From NCBI RefSeq assembly GCF_019578655.1, contig NC_063259.1, forward strand, positions 12,924,489 through 12,988,488: a stretch of 64,000 nucleotides of DNA, written 5' to 3'. Position 1 is the stretch's first letter, and the number at the start of each line of letters is the position of its first letter. The notes beneath the pieces were generated by a model that had not been told where the DNA came from, ran no database searches, and was given only the letters and a program-made list of their open reading frames with translations. The position numbers and the translations under genes are program-made. Positions 1 to 10,377 of this stretch are shown piece by piece. The stretch is from Ricinus communis. Its lineage: Eukaryota > Streptophyta > Magnoliopsida > Malpighiales > Euphorbiaceae.

Positions 1-657
1 GAAATCAATTATAGTGAAAGAACAAAGAAATCGAAACATATACACTCGTTTCCTAGAATTGGATGAACAGCTCGAAGCCTGGATCTATGCTGTAGTTGAT
101 CTCCAAAATTACTTCTTGATTTGCTCCAAAACCCTTCCTCAATCTTCAATCTAAAACCCAGATCACGAATCTGACGTTCAAAGGTGGAATCTATTTCTTG
201 GAAGCCCCCTCAAATGCCTAACAACATGTCTAAGAAGATTATAACGGAAGATTAAAAGTCAAAATCGTCGATCCAGAACTCTCTTTTTCTATTTTTGGCT
301 CGTTCCTTTTATTCAAGCCGCAAATACGGGTGTGTTCCAGCTTGTGTCCCTCAACACGGGCTGTGTTGGACTTCAGTTGGAAGAATGAGCTGAATCGACC
401 ATGGCCGTGTTCTTACCCGTGTTAGCTAACACGGGCCGTGTTTTGGCCTGTGTTGACCAATACAGGCCGTGCTCTAGGGCATGGTACCCTCAGAAAACGT
501 ACGGCTTCAAAGTACTTAAACTACTATGATGGACCTATAATATCTCCTGAAATACGAAAGGACATAAAACACGAGTGATTTTTGAATAAAAACACAATAA
601 TTTCTAAGAAAATACATAATAATATGCAAGCAAACATATGTAAGACTATGCACATCA
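1..657 (-). repeat. 3' LTR of outer Athila-like element (partial)
   Basis: Aligns with about 27,212-27,903 over its visible length. It ends at the inner side in CATCA (minus strand TGATG), next to a purine-rich tract, so the LTR begins TGATGTGCATAG on the minus strand. It contains several ACACGG/CCGTGT palindromic units (around 353-367 and 429-441). Compared with the 5' copy, it has an extra palindrome-rich stretch at about 365-460 and lacks about 130 bp that the other copy has after its position 27,640. The left end lies outside the window. Confidence 0.8.
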
Positions 658-675
658 AATCACCCCACACTTAAG
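658..675 (-). other. Polypurine tract of outer Athila-like element
   Basis: On the minus strand this reads as a G-rich purine run (AGTGTGGGGTGATT) immediately before the LTR start TGATGTGC. This is the expected site for plus-strand DNA priming. The inner family has the equivalent GGTGTGGGGGAATT directly before its LTR start, which supports the placement. Confidence 0.65.
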
Positions 676-875
676 CTTTTGCTTGTCCTCAAGCAATTAA
701 CAACCCAACTCATAAAAATGCAGTCGACAAGTCCTCAAAGTTCATGCCCCTAGGCCACCACAAATAGCATTCAACATATCTCAAAAGAAACTCAATTGTA
801 AGTCAAGTCACAAATTATTAACAGAGAATGGAGATAATATCGATGCATGAATAACATAAACAACAACTCAAAAAC
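676..875 (-). other. 3' untranslated region of outer element, LTR-proximal part
   Basis: Non-coding sequence between the polypurine tract and the solo LTR insertion. It contains the phrase CTTGTCCTCAAGCA next to the polypurine tract, which is also present at the same place in the inner family (about 12,810-12,825). I see no reading frame here. Confidence 0.6.
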
Positions 876-2512
876 TGTCACGACCCGATCTGTGGGCCCA
901 TGATCGGCACTAGGGAATGGGTAGGCTTAAGGCCACCAAATCTCGTAGTAAGCCTGACCATTCACTAACTCAATCAAGTTGCAATCCGGATTTAAACCAT
1001 TAGCACAATTCCACAATTAACCTTAAGCCATCAGATACTGCATTTTAAATTTGGTCTGCGAGCATAAATAGGCAATACCTGAATTTATATAAAATTACAA
1101 GATCATAAGTCTGAAATTTCTATTGTGGAGATTCTAGAATTTTAAAAGTTAAACATACCAAAGTTCAGTTACATTAACCCAAAGATGAAGGAGTGGGCTG
1201 CTAGAGGAAAGGAATGCGGAAAACAAACAAATACCTGAAAAAAAAACAGTTAAATTGAGACTGTCAGTCTCGAAAGTGAGTTAAAATCATATATCCAGAA
1301 ATGAATACAATTACTTCAGTAAAGCATTTGTTGAATTAAAATAAAATACTAAGTCGTGCAAAAATACGTGTCATGTTGTGCTTCTATAAAATAAAATAAA
1401 TTTTACATACTACGGGACGAAGTACCTCAATAGAACTCTAACCCCCAACACTAACAGTCTTGTTGAATTAAAATAAAATACTAAGTCGTGCAAAAATACG
1501 TGTCATGTTGTGCTTCTATAAAATAAAATAAATTTTACATACTACGGTACGGAGTACCTCAATAGAACTCTAACCCCCAACACTAACAGTCTCGGCTCTC
1601 TCATTCCAACAGAACTGCCGCCCAAAGAGCGAAGCTCAACCAGGGTCCTTAAATCTAGTCTGGTCACTTAAATTTCTAATAAAGTCGGCGCCTAGAGAAC
1701 AACGCTCGACCAGGCGCCTTTACTCCGACAAACACACTCTACTCAGCAGAGAGAGTTAAGCTCGACCAGGGCAAGTCCTAAATCATTTTTCCACTACCTG
1801 ACTCAGATTTTTAATTACTAATAATTTCGCCCTGCAAAATTTCTGTTTAACCCTCCAACTTCTCTTTAGCTTTTCAATTAAGCCCCTAACTACTTAATTT
1901 GGGCCAAAATACAATTATTAAAAATAGAGAATTACTTATTTACCCTCGCTTTTAAAGGTGAAATTACTAAAATGCCCCTTACCGACATATTTAATTATAA
2001 AAATACCAACCATGCAAATTCTCATTAAAACCCCATATTAATAAAATTGTACTTTTAGTCCTTATTTCAAAATAAATTGTCAAATTAATCCTATCATTTA
2101 ATTAACTTAAATAATCAATTTGCTAAATATTTTCTAATTAAAATCAATACCAGTTGCTAATTAAAATTTGCCATTCCCCAATAAATTCTTTTATAAATAT
2201 ATTATTTACTAATTCTTTCATAACTTTCAAATATATAATTTAATTCATATACTCATATGGGGAGAAAATTAAGTGATCAAAAACATAATTTATTTTCTAA
2301 GGAAATTACTTAATTAATTTCTTTGAAAATTAAACTAATTAGATATAGAAAAATAACTCCCTTATTTTTATCTAGCATTGAAATTCTATTTTAAATCATC
2401 CCAATTAAATTAATTAAAAAGAAAGTAATATTAATTTAAATAAAAACTTATTATTAATTATTACTAATATTATTATTATTATAATTATTAAAAGAAAATT
2501 TCGGGTATTACA
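876..2512 (-). mobile_element. Solo LTR of a chromovirus-type Ty3/gypsy element
   Basis: On the plus strand it runs from TGTCACGACC to GGTATTACA. Read on the minus strand it starts TGTAATACCC and ends GGTCGTGACA, the termini typical of plant Tekay/Del-like chromovirus LTRs. Flanks are AAAAC (871-875) and AAAAT (2,513-2,517), a 5-bp TSD with one mismatch. The outer-element 3' region resumes immediately to the right. No internal coding part is present, so it is a solo LTR left by LTR-LTR recombination. It is related to 6,685-8,936 at its ends but is about 600 bp shorter and lacks the GC-rich block. Confidence 0.8.
1329..1592. repeat. 132-bp tandem duplication inside the solo LTR
   Basis: Two adjacent copies, 1,329-1,460 and 1,461-1,592, are nearly identical. 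The visible differences are GGGACGAAG in the first against GGTACGGAG in the second. The high identity implies a recent local duplication after or shortly before the LTR inserted. Confidence 0.92.
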
Positions 2513-3889
2513 AAAATAAACATCAAAAACCAATTTCTCATAAGAATCACTCAAGTCACTCAAAGTGTGTAATAGGTGAGAAACAAATCCCTCAAAGCAA
2601 ATGCACAAAACCCGCTTACCATAAGCTTGCCCATAAATCCTATCTTCGCTACTACAAACAAATGAGTGCTAAAATCAAAGGGTCTTTACTAGGATTGTAA
2701 TGGGGCTAAGGTAAAGGTATGGATAATTGGGAAAGAGGTGCGAAAATGCTGGAAATTTATGCAATAAACAAAAATATATGCTTAAAGGATTAAATGGCCA
2801 AAACTTCCAAACCATATTCACTAGAATCCTCAAGTTGTAGAATAATGCTCGAAAATGCTCTAAATCCAATAAAGAGATAAAGAAATAAAAAATTTGTTAT
2901 TTTTTTTAAAGAAAACTGAACTAGCAGCTTATAAGAGTGTTGCATACAACTGAATAAAGCAAAAATACAGTTTAGATTGAAGGGAGCATCTAAAATATCA
3001 AAAGGACTTAGTGAACATATTAAGTGGCATTTTAACCCCAAATAAGAGTGAGCAAAGCACAAAAATTTTAGCATAAAGGTAAAAGAAAGATAAAATGAAA
3101 AGGCTAAGATGTAAAGTGTGAAATGGTGTAAAATGAAGAAAAGGGTAAAAGCTTAACCATGGCTAACTAATGAAAAACACAAATGGTAGGCTTTTGGTCA
3201 AGTGTTGTGAATCCTAATTTGCTCAAATCATCTCATAGCATCCACAAATTCATGTAACCTCAACAAGCATTATAAGGCAAGTTCTAGAAGCAAATTCAAT
3301 GCACACTCAAACAAGAAAAATAAAGAGCATATCTATAATGAATGCTCAACTGGTTCAAAATCTCACATTTGAAGTGTGGTATTAGTTGTAATTGATTCTC
3401 AACATATTAATTGAATCACCACTTAAGAAACACATGTAGACGACATAATCAACCTTCTAAGTTAAAATTCGACAACTCGAGAAACAATTAAGTAACATCG
3501 GTTTAACCCGGCAGAGTTGATGTATTAAACACCATTAATTGTTTTCAAATGACAATGAATCAACAAAGAAAAATAATTGGAATTCTATAAATCAAATTGT
3601 CAATTAGCTAAAGAATAGCATACTTAATTACATAAAGACATAGTGACCTAACATCCTAACAATAATACATAATCAGGGATAGCAATTTCAAATATAGCTA
3701 AGAGAAAGTCGCAACAAAGAAAAAGGAACATACGGTTTACCCACTCCACACTTGAGAAACACACTATCCTTAGAGTAAAATGAAATGGGTACTCCGCATG
3801 GGAAATACAAATAAGGATAGCAAAATCAATAAAATCTAAGTACATAACATGTTGGCTAAATAAAGTAAAGAAAAGTAGAAAATGAAATA
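2513..3889 (-). other. 3' untranslated region of outer Athila-like element
   Basis: About 1.4 kb between the env-like region and the solo LTR, with no convincing reading frame. At about 2,560-2,740 it matches non-coding sequence at 13,036-13,200 and, inverted, at about 54,020-54,180 in the other Athila family. Shared phrases include ACCATAAGCTTGC, GCTAAAATCAAAGG and GGATTGTAATGGGGCT. A weaker match lies around 3,260-3,350 (TTCTAGAAGCAA, then ATGAATGCTC) against about 13,755-13,840. Confidence 0.7.
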
Positions 3890-5270
3890 AAATCTAACGA
3901 AGACTGCCCTGATCATCTGCTGTGGCTGGTGGAGTGAAAATCTATGCATCCTCAGCAAGGGTTGTGCTAATAGGTGGTGGGGGGTCCTGAGTGGAAGGTG
4001 CGGCTACTGGGGGCCCCGGTGCATCCTCGGCAGGAGCTGTGTTTGTAGACGGTTGAGGGTCCTGAGTGGCAACTAGAACTGGTGGAGGCTGGGTCGTATC
4101 TGGAAAGCAATCACTGTGGTCCAGCTCAATATAACCAGGTCATCAAAGAATCGCTGCACTCCATCGTCCCTGCCAGAATCAGCTATCCGCTGGAGTTGAG
4201 CTGCCATCTAGTCTGATTGTGTAACCTGCCTCTCGAGGCCCTCCAGGAGCTGCTGCAGTAGGTTGTTAAAACCCTAGAGCTGCACTATGGTATCCTCCCG
4301 GAACCGTCTAAACTCAGTGAAGTGCTCCTGTTGAAGGTCTAAGAGCCTATTTAGGAAATTTACAAGAGCGCCTATCTGAGCACTAGAGGTGCTGGCACTG
4401 TATGAAGATGAAGCACTAGGAGAGGGGTCGAAAGCACGTGCCAGGTCAGGTATATCTCGAGGTCGTATCTCTGGTACGTCTATAGCAGGGTCCTGTGGTG
4501 CTCTGGCCCGGGCCTCCCTAACCTCCTGCAGGATCCGACTAACTAATCTATACTCAACACCGAGGGGCCCCTGAGTAGCTGCCACCATCCGCATGTTAAC
4601 CATCTAGCGGACTCCTACTAGTAATATATCCCCTATCTAAGTCAGGTCACCCAAACAATCATCTAAAACATCCAACCTCCTAGCCAAATGTGTGATGTAG
4701 TGGCCAAAACAGAGATGAATCTTTTTGAACTCCCTCACGAAGGTCCTGATTTGATTTGCTAGGAGGTAGCCCATATCCAACTTCCTTTGCTGGTGTAGTG
4801 CCCACAGGATGAAGACATCAGTCTGTGTCACTACCCCAAAACTCTCCCCTCTGCCTGTAATAGTGTAGACTAGAAGTGTATATAGATATTGGAGCCGGTC
4901 TGGAAGGCTGGATGCCTATGAGCGGCTTGGGTAATAATGCTCCGGTCTAGTCACAATCTCGTCCCACATCCTCTCATAAGGGATAGGGTGAGTATATAAG
5001 CACCCCTAGTATACCTCTCCAGAGATCTCCTGCTGAGTCCATAGCCCTAGGTGCATCCCAAATTGAGGTACTGTCATCGAGAACTGTCTCCTCCCAAGCC
5101 TGAAAGAAATGGCATCTGGCTGATGCCAATCGGGGAGCTGCTGCTGGAGAAAAAAGGTGCTGCAAAACTCTATAGTGAGCTCCTGAGAGGTACGCTCGAC
5201 AATGTCGAAGAATCGAATAAAATAAAATAAATAAAAAAGCCAAAATAATAAAATAAAATAATAAAGCAAA
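3890..5270 (-). pseudogene. Env-like third reading frame of outer Athila-like element (decayed)
   Basis: Two to three broken minus-strand frames cover this stretch (best pieces 4,274-4,603, 4,637-4,831 and 5,006-5,269). The 5' piece has the pattern of a short RELT-like motif (here SQELTIEF) followed some 30 residues later by FG..LGLW. This is the same block order as the env-like frame in the other family (ELIREF then NLALGF). The 3' part is Ser/Ala-rich and ends in a probable helical segment. Athila and Calypso elements are known to carry such a frame downstream of integrase. It is called envelope-like only by position, and I see no convincing signal peptide or fusion peptide. Internal stops show it is not functional. 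Confidence 0.6.
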
Positions 5271-5480
5271 ACAATAAAATAAAATTAATAAATAAGATAT
5301 AATAATAGAACAAAATAATCCAACAAAATAATAAAATAAATAAAATAAAAATAATAAAGAAATGAAATAAAATAAAATTCAAAAAATATTAAGCAAAATA
5401 ATAGCAAATATATAAGTAGAGAAAATAAAGAAAGGAATAAATAATAATAATGACAAAACTAAATAAATAAAATAAAGAAG
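5205..5480. repeat. AT-rich low-complexity tract (AATAAA-type)
   Basis: Irregular runs of AAATAAAATAAT units on the plus strand. Reading frames called through it are Phe/Ile/Leu-rich and are artefacts of the composition. It lies within the end of the env-like region and the start of the pol-env spacer of the outer element. Confidence 0.85.
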
Positions 5481-6225
5481 AAAACTTATTTGGTTGAAGG
5501 CAAAACGCGAGAAAATTGCAAAAAAAAATTGAAAATTGTGGAGAGTACCCGAGAGAATAGAAGAATCATAAAGATTTTTGCTCTGAAACGGTCGTGATAC
5601 GGCAAACGCCTGTGTCCTTCTCCTCTTTTTATAACCGCTGCACTGGACACGCCCGTGTATGTGCCCCTATGCACGACACGGGCCTTGTCCAAGTCGTGCT
5701 TGCAACAGAATCATGTTCTCAGATGCCTTAAATTCAACACGGTTGTGACACAAGCCGTGTTGGTAAACACAGGCCCTGTTACAAACCGTGTGGCTCTCGA
5801 AAACTGTGTACTTACCAACTTTCATGCTCAACACGCCCTAGGCAACAGAATACAGGCCATGTGACTCTCGGGAACCATGTAACTTTGTTTTTCATATCCA
5901 ACACGCCTTGGAAAGTTAGGCATGGGTCGTGTCTGAAACCGTGTTGAAGTCCACAAATGTGCTTTTACTCCGTCTTTTGCACTAACACCTATATAGCTTA
6001 ATAATTTGCACAACCAAGGAATTTTTCACCTAAAACAACACAAGAAAAAAAGAAAGGAGCTAAGTTCCAAAGCAACTGAAATGCAAAAACAAACTAAGTA
6101 TAATGGATAAATAAAGTTCTCAAAAGGAAATATAAAAAAAATGTAAAGGATAAGCTCAGGAATGCCTCTCGAGGGCGCTTCTTCTGACCAAGTCCTATAG
6201 ATGGACTCGTGCAAAAAATTCATTC
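5481..6225 (-). other. Pol to env-like spacer of outer element, rich in ACACGG/CCGTGT palindromes
   Basis: Non-coding spacer between the integrase end and the env-like frame. At about 5,645-5,960 it carries roughly eight imperfect repeats of a palindromic motif built from ACACGG and CCGTGT half-sites (for example near 5,646, 5,672, 5,737 and 5,930). The same motif occurs in both LTRs of this element (353-441 and 27,540-27,680). The remainder (5,970-6,225) is plain AT-rich sequence. Confidence 0.7.
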
Positions 6226-6684
6226 TCATTGGAACAACACCATATTGACCCGCTCCTCTATCTCAAGCGAGTCTCCATGATAATGCTTTATATGATGGCC
6301 ATTCACCTTAAAACTCCCCCTAACGGGATAATGCAACTCAACTGTGCCATATGGGAACACTTGCTGGATCACAAACGGTCCTGACCAGTGACTCTTGAGC
6401 TTCCTTAGGAACAAACGGAGACTTGAATTGTAGAGCAATACTCGGTCCCAACTTGAAACTCCTTGGAGCCCTTTAGTCGCTTGTCGTGCCACTTCTTAGT
6501 CCACTCCTTATAGATGAATGAGTTGTCATATGCTTGCTGACGCCATTCACCCAACTCGTTTAGCGACCACTGTCTCTATTTAATTGCAAGATCAACATCA
6601 AAATTACAAGTTCTTAAGGCCCAAAGGGCTCCGTTCTCTAACTCAACAGGTAAATGGCAGGCTTTCCCACACATAAGCCTATAG
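6226..6684 (-). pseudogene. Integrase C-terminal part of outer Athila-like pol (fragment)
   Basis: Minus-strand frame beginning at the junction at 6,684 with [12 protein letters not shown], the conserved [14 protein letters not shown] block that follows the integrase core in Athila-type pol. It then continues, through a frameshift near 6,440-6,450, into the C-terminal module ending WSGPFVIQQVFPYGTVEL and FKVNGHHIKHY. That C-terminal block is the usual DNA-binding end of Athila integrase. The core upstream of the YRL motif is missing because a chromovirus fragment sits there. It pairs with the integrase pieces at 9,368-9,949. Confidence 0.85.
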
Positions 6685-8878
6685 TGTCACGACCCATTCC
6701 GTGGGCCCGTGACCGGCACCTAGGGAATGGGTAGGCTTAAGGCCACCGAATCCCTTAGTAAGCCTTACAGACTAATAATTCAAATAAACAGTTAATAAAA
6801 TATAATTAATCATGACTGACATGCCATAAATAATTCTATTTGGTCTTTATAACATCTCACGTCCAACAAGGACCAGAATAATCACAACAATTTAAAAGTT
6901 CTCTACTGCGGATAGTCTAGAGTAAATAATAACAAAAGTATGGAAGTACAGGTTATTTACAAAAAGTCTGAAGAAGAAGAAGTCGGATCACAAAATGCGG
7001 ACGAAGAACTCTAATCACACCGAAAATAAAACTGAGACCGCCGGCCCTGGAGTGAGTTAAAATCAAATAATCTTGTGACTATTGCAGTCTTCTCAGAAAA
7101 TATTAATTGTTACAACTAGTATAACATACCATGTACATCAAATACAAATCATATTATAATCATACCATAATCTATAAAAATAACATACATTTTAACATTT
7201 GCGGGACGAGTGGCTCAGTAGAACCCTAACTCAAAATTACTAGCAGCCTTTATGCTCTCTTAATTCCAACAAGTTTGGCGCCTAGAGAGCGAAGCTCGAC
7301 TAAGGTCCTTATATCCAGCCTGAACCCTTGATTCCCATCTAAGCCGATGCCCAGAGAGCATTGCTCGACCATGGACCTTTCTCCAGCAGTCAACTTTCAC
7401 AGCCGAGAGAGTTATACTCGACCAGGGTAAAAAATCCATAATAACCTTGTTACCTGTCTTTAATCATTACCGGTGCGCACGCGGTCCTGATGTAACCTAT
7501 CAGGTGGCATGTTCTACTAAAGCCTCATCCCAAAATCACAATCAACACAAATATAATAATAATCATAACCTAACAAAATCATTCAACACATATTGAAATA
7601 AAGATTTAGAAATTCGGGGAAAGAAACATGCAATTTGTGTAGGGAAATAATAATAATGATTGTATTAATATAACATTAACTATCAAAATAACAATATAAT
7701 ATTACTAATAATAATATTAAAATTATTCTCAGTAATTAATAATTACATGAAATTATGTATATTGCGATACTAATAATCATATTAAACATGATTTCTAGAG
7801 TAGCATGTTAGATTTAGACTTGGCAATAGTGCAGAGATTATGTGACTTTAACTCACAATTTAACGCTCAGCCCACTCCCTACGGTGGAGCTCATGAAGGC
7901 TGGATTATCTAGTCATGAAAAATATTCAATTAATAGACATTTTTAAATTTTTCCTAGACCTAGACTCCTAGAGTAGACTGCCTAAAATTAATTTAGACTC
8001 GAGAAATTTGTCGAAAATTCGGCAGAACTTCCCTTAAATTATGGACATTTACCCCCCGTAAAATGGGTCTAGAACTTGCCAAAGACACATCAAATATGCT
8101 GGAATTAAATAACAGGAGCCAGGTCATAAGAACTGCAATATTATTTTCCTAACTCTGCAACACCACAACACAATTAATTAAATCCAATTTATTTTTTTAA
8201 ACTAGCCATCACAAGCAATTATTAGCCATAATAATTTTTTAATATTACAACATAATTTTTAGAGTCTAGATAAAATTATACCGAGTCGAATTTGCAATAT
8301 TTCACGCATCCGGAAAACACCGTGGGTCTGGAAGCCGGTTCTGCCAACGGTGTCAGCATTCGAATCCGGAAGCGCCTACGTGAAGCTCAAGTAGTGGCGA
8401 GTTTGGAAGTACAAGAATTTCGATCGGAAAGTGGCTGGAAGGCAGCGGATCGGGTCCGGTGTTGCTCTGGCGCACTTCTCGAGGCTGCCGGCGAGGATTT
8501 TTTGGCAGGGGAGAGTCGTTTTCGAGGTTTTCATGGGTGGGGAGTCCGTTTCCGGCATCGAATCACCGAAAACACGCTGGCAGGAGACTGAACCAATGAT
8601 GGTAGCCTCCTCACCCTTGTCGATGCCGGTGAAAAGGAAGGAAGGAGAAGAAGGCAGTCGTGGGAGGGAGGAGAAGGTCAAGCGGCCAACAGAAGCTTGG
8701 CAAAGACGCAGCAAAGTGGGGAGGTGAGGCAGCCGGCGGAAGAAGGGAGAAGGGAAGAAAGAGAGGAGGGAGAGAGGAAGAGGGAGGAAAGAAAAGAGGA
8801 CGGAGAGGGGGAAAGGAAAGGGAGAAAAGAGAGGGAAAGGGGAGGGGAAAGAAAAAGAGGAAGAAAAAATAATTTTCT

Positions 8879-8916
<38 letters not shown>

Positions 8917-8936
8917 TTAAAAAATGCTGGATATTA
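6685..8936 (-). repeat. Chromovirus 3' LTR, about 2.25 kb
   Basis: The plus strand runs TGTCACGACC to GATATTACA, so on the minus strand it starts TGTAATATCC and ends GGTCGTGACA. A polypurine tract abuts it at 8,937. Close to its minus-strand start is a TA-repeat tract (8,884-8,912) that could hold the TATA box. It is followed by a pyrimidine-rich and then GC-rich stretch (about 8,880 down to 8,290) that would be the transcribed leader. The GC-rich stretch gives long but unconvincing frames on both strands. The end nearest 6,685 matches the solo LTR start at 876. Confidence 0.78.
8640..8912. repeat. Purine-rich (GA-type) tract followed by (TA)n microsatellite
   Basis: About 230 bp of irregular GGAGA/GAAGGG repeats on the plus strand, then about 15 TA units at 8,884-8,912. 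Within the chromovirus LTR this places a TATA-like tract directly upstream (minus sense) of a pyrimidine-rich leader. The Arg/Lys/Glu-rich frames across it are compositional. Confidence 0.85.
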
Positions 8937-8953
8937 CATTCTACCCCCCTTAG
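8937..8953 (-). other. Polypurine tract of chromovirus fragment
   Basis: The plus-strand TTCTACCCCCCTTAG reads on the minus strand as a purine run (AAGGGGGGTAGAA) immediately before the LTR start TGTAATATCC. This is the expected priming site and fixes the orientation as minus. Confidence 0.75.
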
Positions 8954-9009
8954 AAAAAAATTCAACCTGGAATTCCTAAAACACGGCTCACCTTAGGATT
9001 GAAGTAAAT

Positions 9010-9367
9010 GAGGGTAGAGACTCCTCATTTCCTGCTCGATCTCCCAAGTACACTCTTCAGACGAATGATTCCGCCACAACACCTTGACCATCAGAATAAT
9101 CTTAGAGCACAGATGGCGAACTTGAGTATCCACGATCATGATTGGCTACTCCTCCTAAGTCAGATCTTCGCTCACTTCCACATATTGAGGTTGCAACACA
9201 TGCGAAGGGTCTGAAATGTAGTTCCTTAACATCGATTTATGGAATACCGGATGCATGTGCAAGAAATTCGACGGCAAGTCTAGCTTGTATGCCACCTCTC
9301 CAATTCTGTCAACAATCTCAAAGGGTCCCACATAACGAGGGGCCAATTTGCCCTTCTTGCCAATCAC
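9010..9367 (-). pseudogene. Chromovirus integrase C-terminus and chromodomain (fragment)
   Basis: Minus-strand frame starting near 9,367 with KKGKLAPRYVGPFEI, the GPY/F module of chromovirus integrases. It continues through HPVFHKSMLRNYISDPSHVL and, after one or two stops, into KVLWRN....EECTWE, the end of a chromodomain. Such chromodomains guide insertion to particular chromatin in Tekay/CRM/Reina relatives. Only the last roughly 120 residues of pol remain. This block is unlike the Athila integrase end at 6,226-6,684, which proves that two different elements are joined here. Confidence 0.85.
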
Positions 9368-9949
9368 TTAAGGAACTTAGTAATGACTCTAGTATTATTA
9401 GTCTGGAAAGCTTGCACTAAACAGTAACAAGGATATACTTATTTCCAAACGAAGAAGGAAATAGCCCCATAAAGACAATGCCCCAAACATCAAAAATCTC
9501 AACTATTTAAGTGCTTGTTTGGAGCATCTCATCATAAGTAGAAATATTACCTGACCTCTGGCATGCATCACAAACCTGTACGAATACCCTAGTATCCCGA
9601 AAAATAGTCAGCCAATAGAATCCAGCCTCTAGAACCTTTCTAGCAGTGTGGTTAGCTGCTTGATGACCTCCTGTTGGTCCGTCATGGCAATGCCTCAAAA
9701 TCCGGAGGATCTTCTCCCCGTATAGACATCACCGAATCACCTAGTCTACACAAACTCAAAACAGAAAAGGGTCTTCATAAATGTAGTACTTCAAATCAGC
9801 AAATAATTTCTTCTTTTACTGAAATGTCATACCTTTTAGTAGGACTTTTACAACCAAGTAATTTGCAAAATCGGAAAACCAAGGGACATCCGAAGATACC
9901 TGAACAGAGCACAAGTACTCATCTAGAAAATTGTCATTAATAGCCCTTT
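9368..9949 (-). pseudogene. Integrase N-terminal and core start of outer Athila-like pol (broken)
   Basis: The minus-strand piece 9,507-9,698 contains the H-H-C-C zinc-binding module (HCHDGPTGGH, then CDACQRSG). The frame then reads through a stop into EIFDVWGIVFMG, the first integrase core motif, where the catalytic Asp of GIDFMG is Val here. It continues to ILVTV. A short internal deletion (about 10 codons) follows, and then a TRVITKFLK stretch before the junction with the chromovirus fragment. The remaining catalytic residues are missing. Sequence from about 9,700 to 9,949 is a degenerate RNase H to integrase linker. Confidence 0.8.
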
Positions 9950-10377
9950 CATCAAGTGCATCTAGGCTTGGGTCCTCCAATCTAGAAAGGTGGTCTGCGC
10001 TAAATTTTTCGCATCCTTCTTATCCTTGATCTCAATGTCGAATTCCTGCAAAAGCAAAATCCAACGAATAAGTCTCGGCTTAGCGTCATGCTTTCCAAAC
10101 AAGTACCTCAATGCCGAGTGATCCGTGTAGACCATGGTCTTAGATAGCACTAAGTATGAGCAGAACTTGTCAAACGTGTATACCACAATAAGCAACTCCT
10201 TCTTAATAGTGATTGAGTGCTCCTAGGCATCTGTCAATGTCTTGCTAGTATAATAAATAAGTTGGAACTTATTGTCAATCCTCTGTCCTAAAACAGCTCC
10301 AACTGCAAAATCACTAGCATCGCATATTAGCTCAAAAGACAGCCCCCATTTAGGTGAAACCACAATAGGGGCTATAG
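9950..10377 (-). pseudogene. RNase H domain of outer Athila-like pol (broken)
   Basis: Minus-strand frame 9,962-10,195 contains [22 protein letters not shown] and [16 protein letters not shown], a block conserved at the end of the RNase H domain of Ty3/gypsy pol. The N-terminal half (10,200-10,377) is recognisable in broken frames, with the region around 10,310 matching the [14 protein letters not shown] block. Stops and a frameshift at about 10,380 separate it from RT. Confidence 0.8.

Larger units (their letters stand above)
6685..9367 (-). mobile_element. 5'-truncated chromovirus (Tekay/Del-like) fragment: integrase end, chromodomain, 3' LTR
   Basis: Contains the end of a chromovirus pol (about 9,010-9,367), a polypurine tract and one LTR (6,685-8,936) in minus orientation. 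Both outer edges abut outer-Athila integrase coding sequence, but they do not restore a continuous frame. On the right the Athila frame stops near a TKFLK motif, and on the left it resumes only at YRL. The host stretch between those points is absent. So this is either an insertion accompanied by a deletion, or a later deletion that removed the chromovirus 5' end together with part of the host. No TSD is visible. Confidence 0.75.

Noticed and set aside
3890..5270. True viral envelope gene
   Set aside because: Position and homology make it the Athila env-like frame, but signal peptide, fusion peptide and membrane anchor are not evident, and the frame is broken.
5170..5382. Hydrophobic open frame that could look like a membrane protein
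   Set aside because: It is a translation of AAATAAAAT-type low-complexity DNA.
8292..8996. Several overlapping open frames on both strands, some Arg/Lys/Glu-rich
   Set aside because: They lie within the LTR of the chromovirus fragment. The composition (GC-rich, then purine-rich) explains the absence of stops, and no family motif is present.
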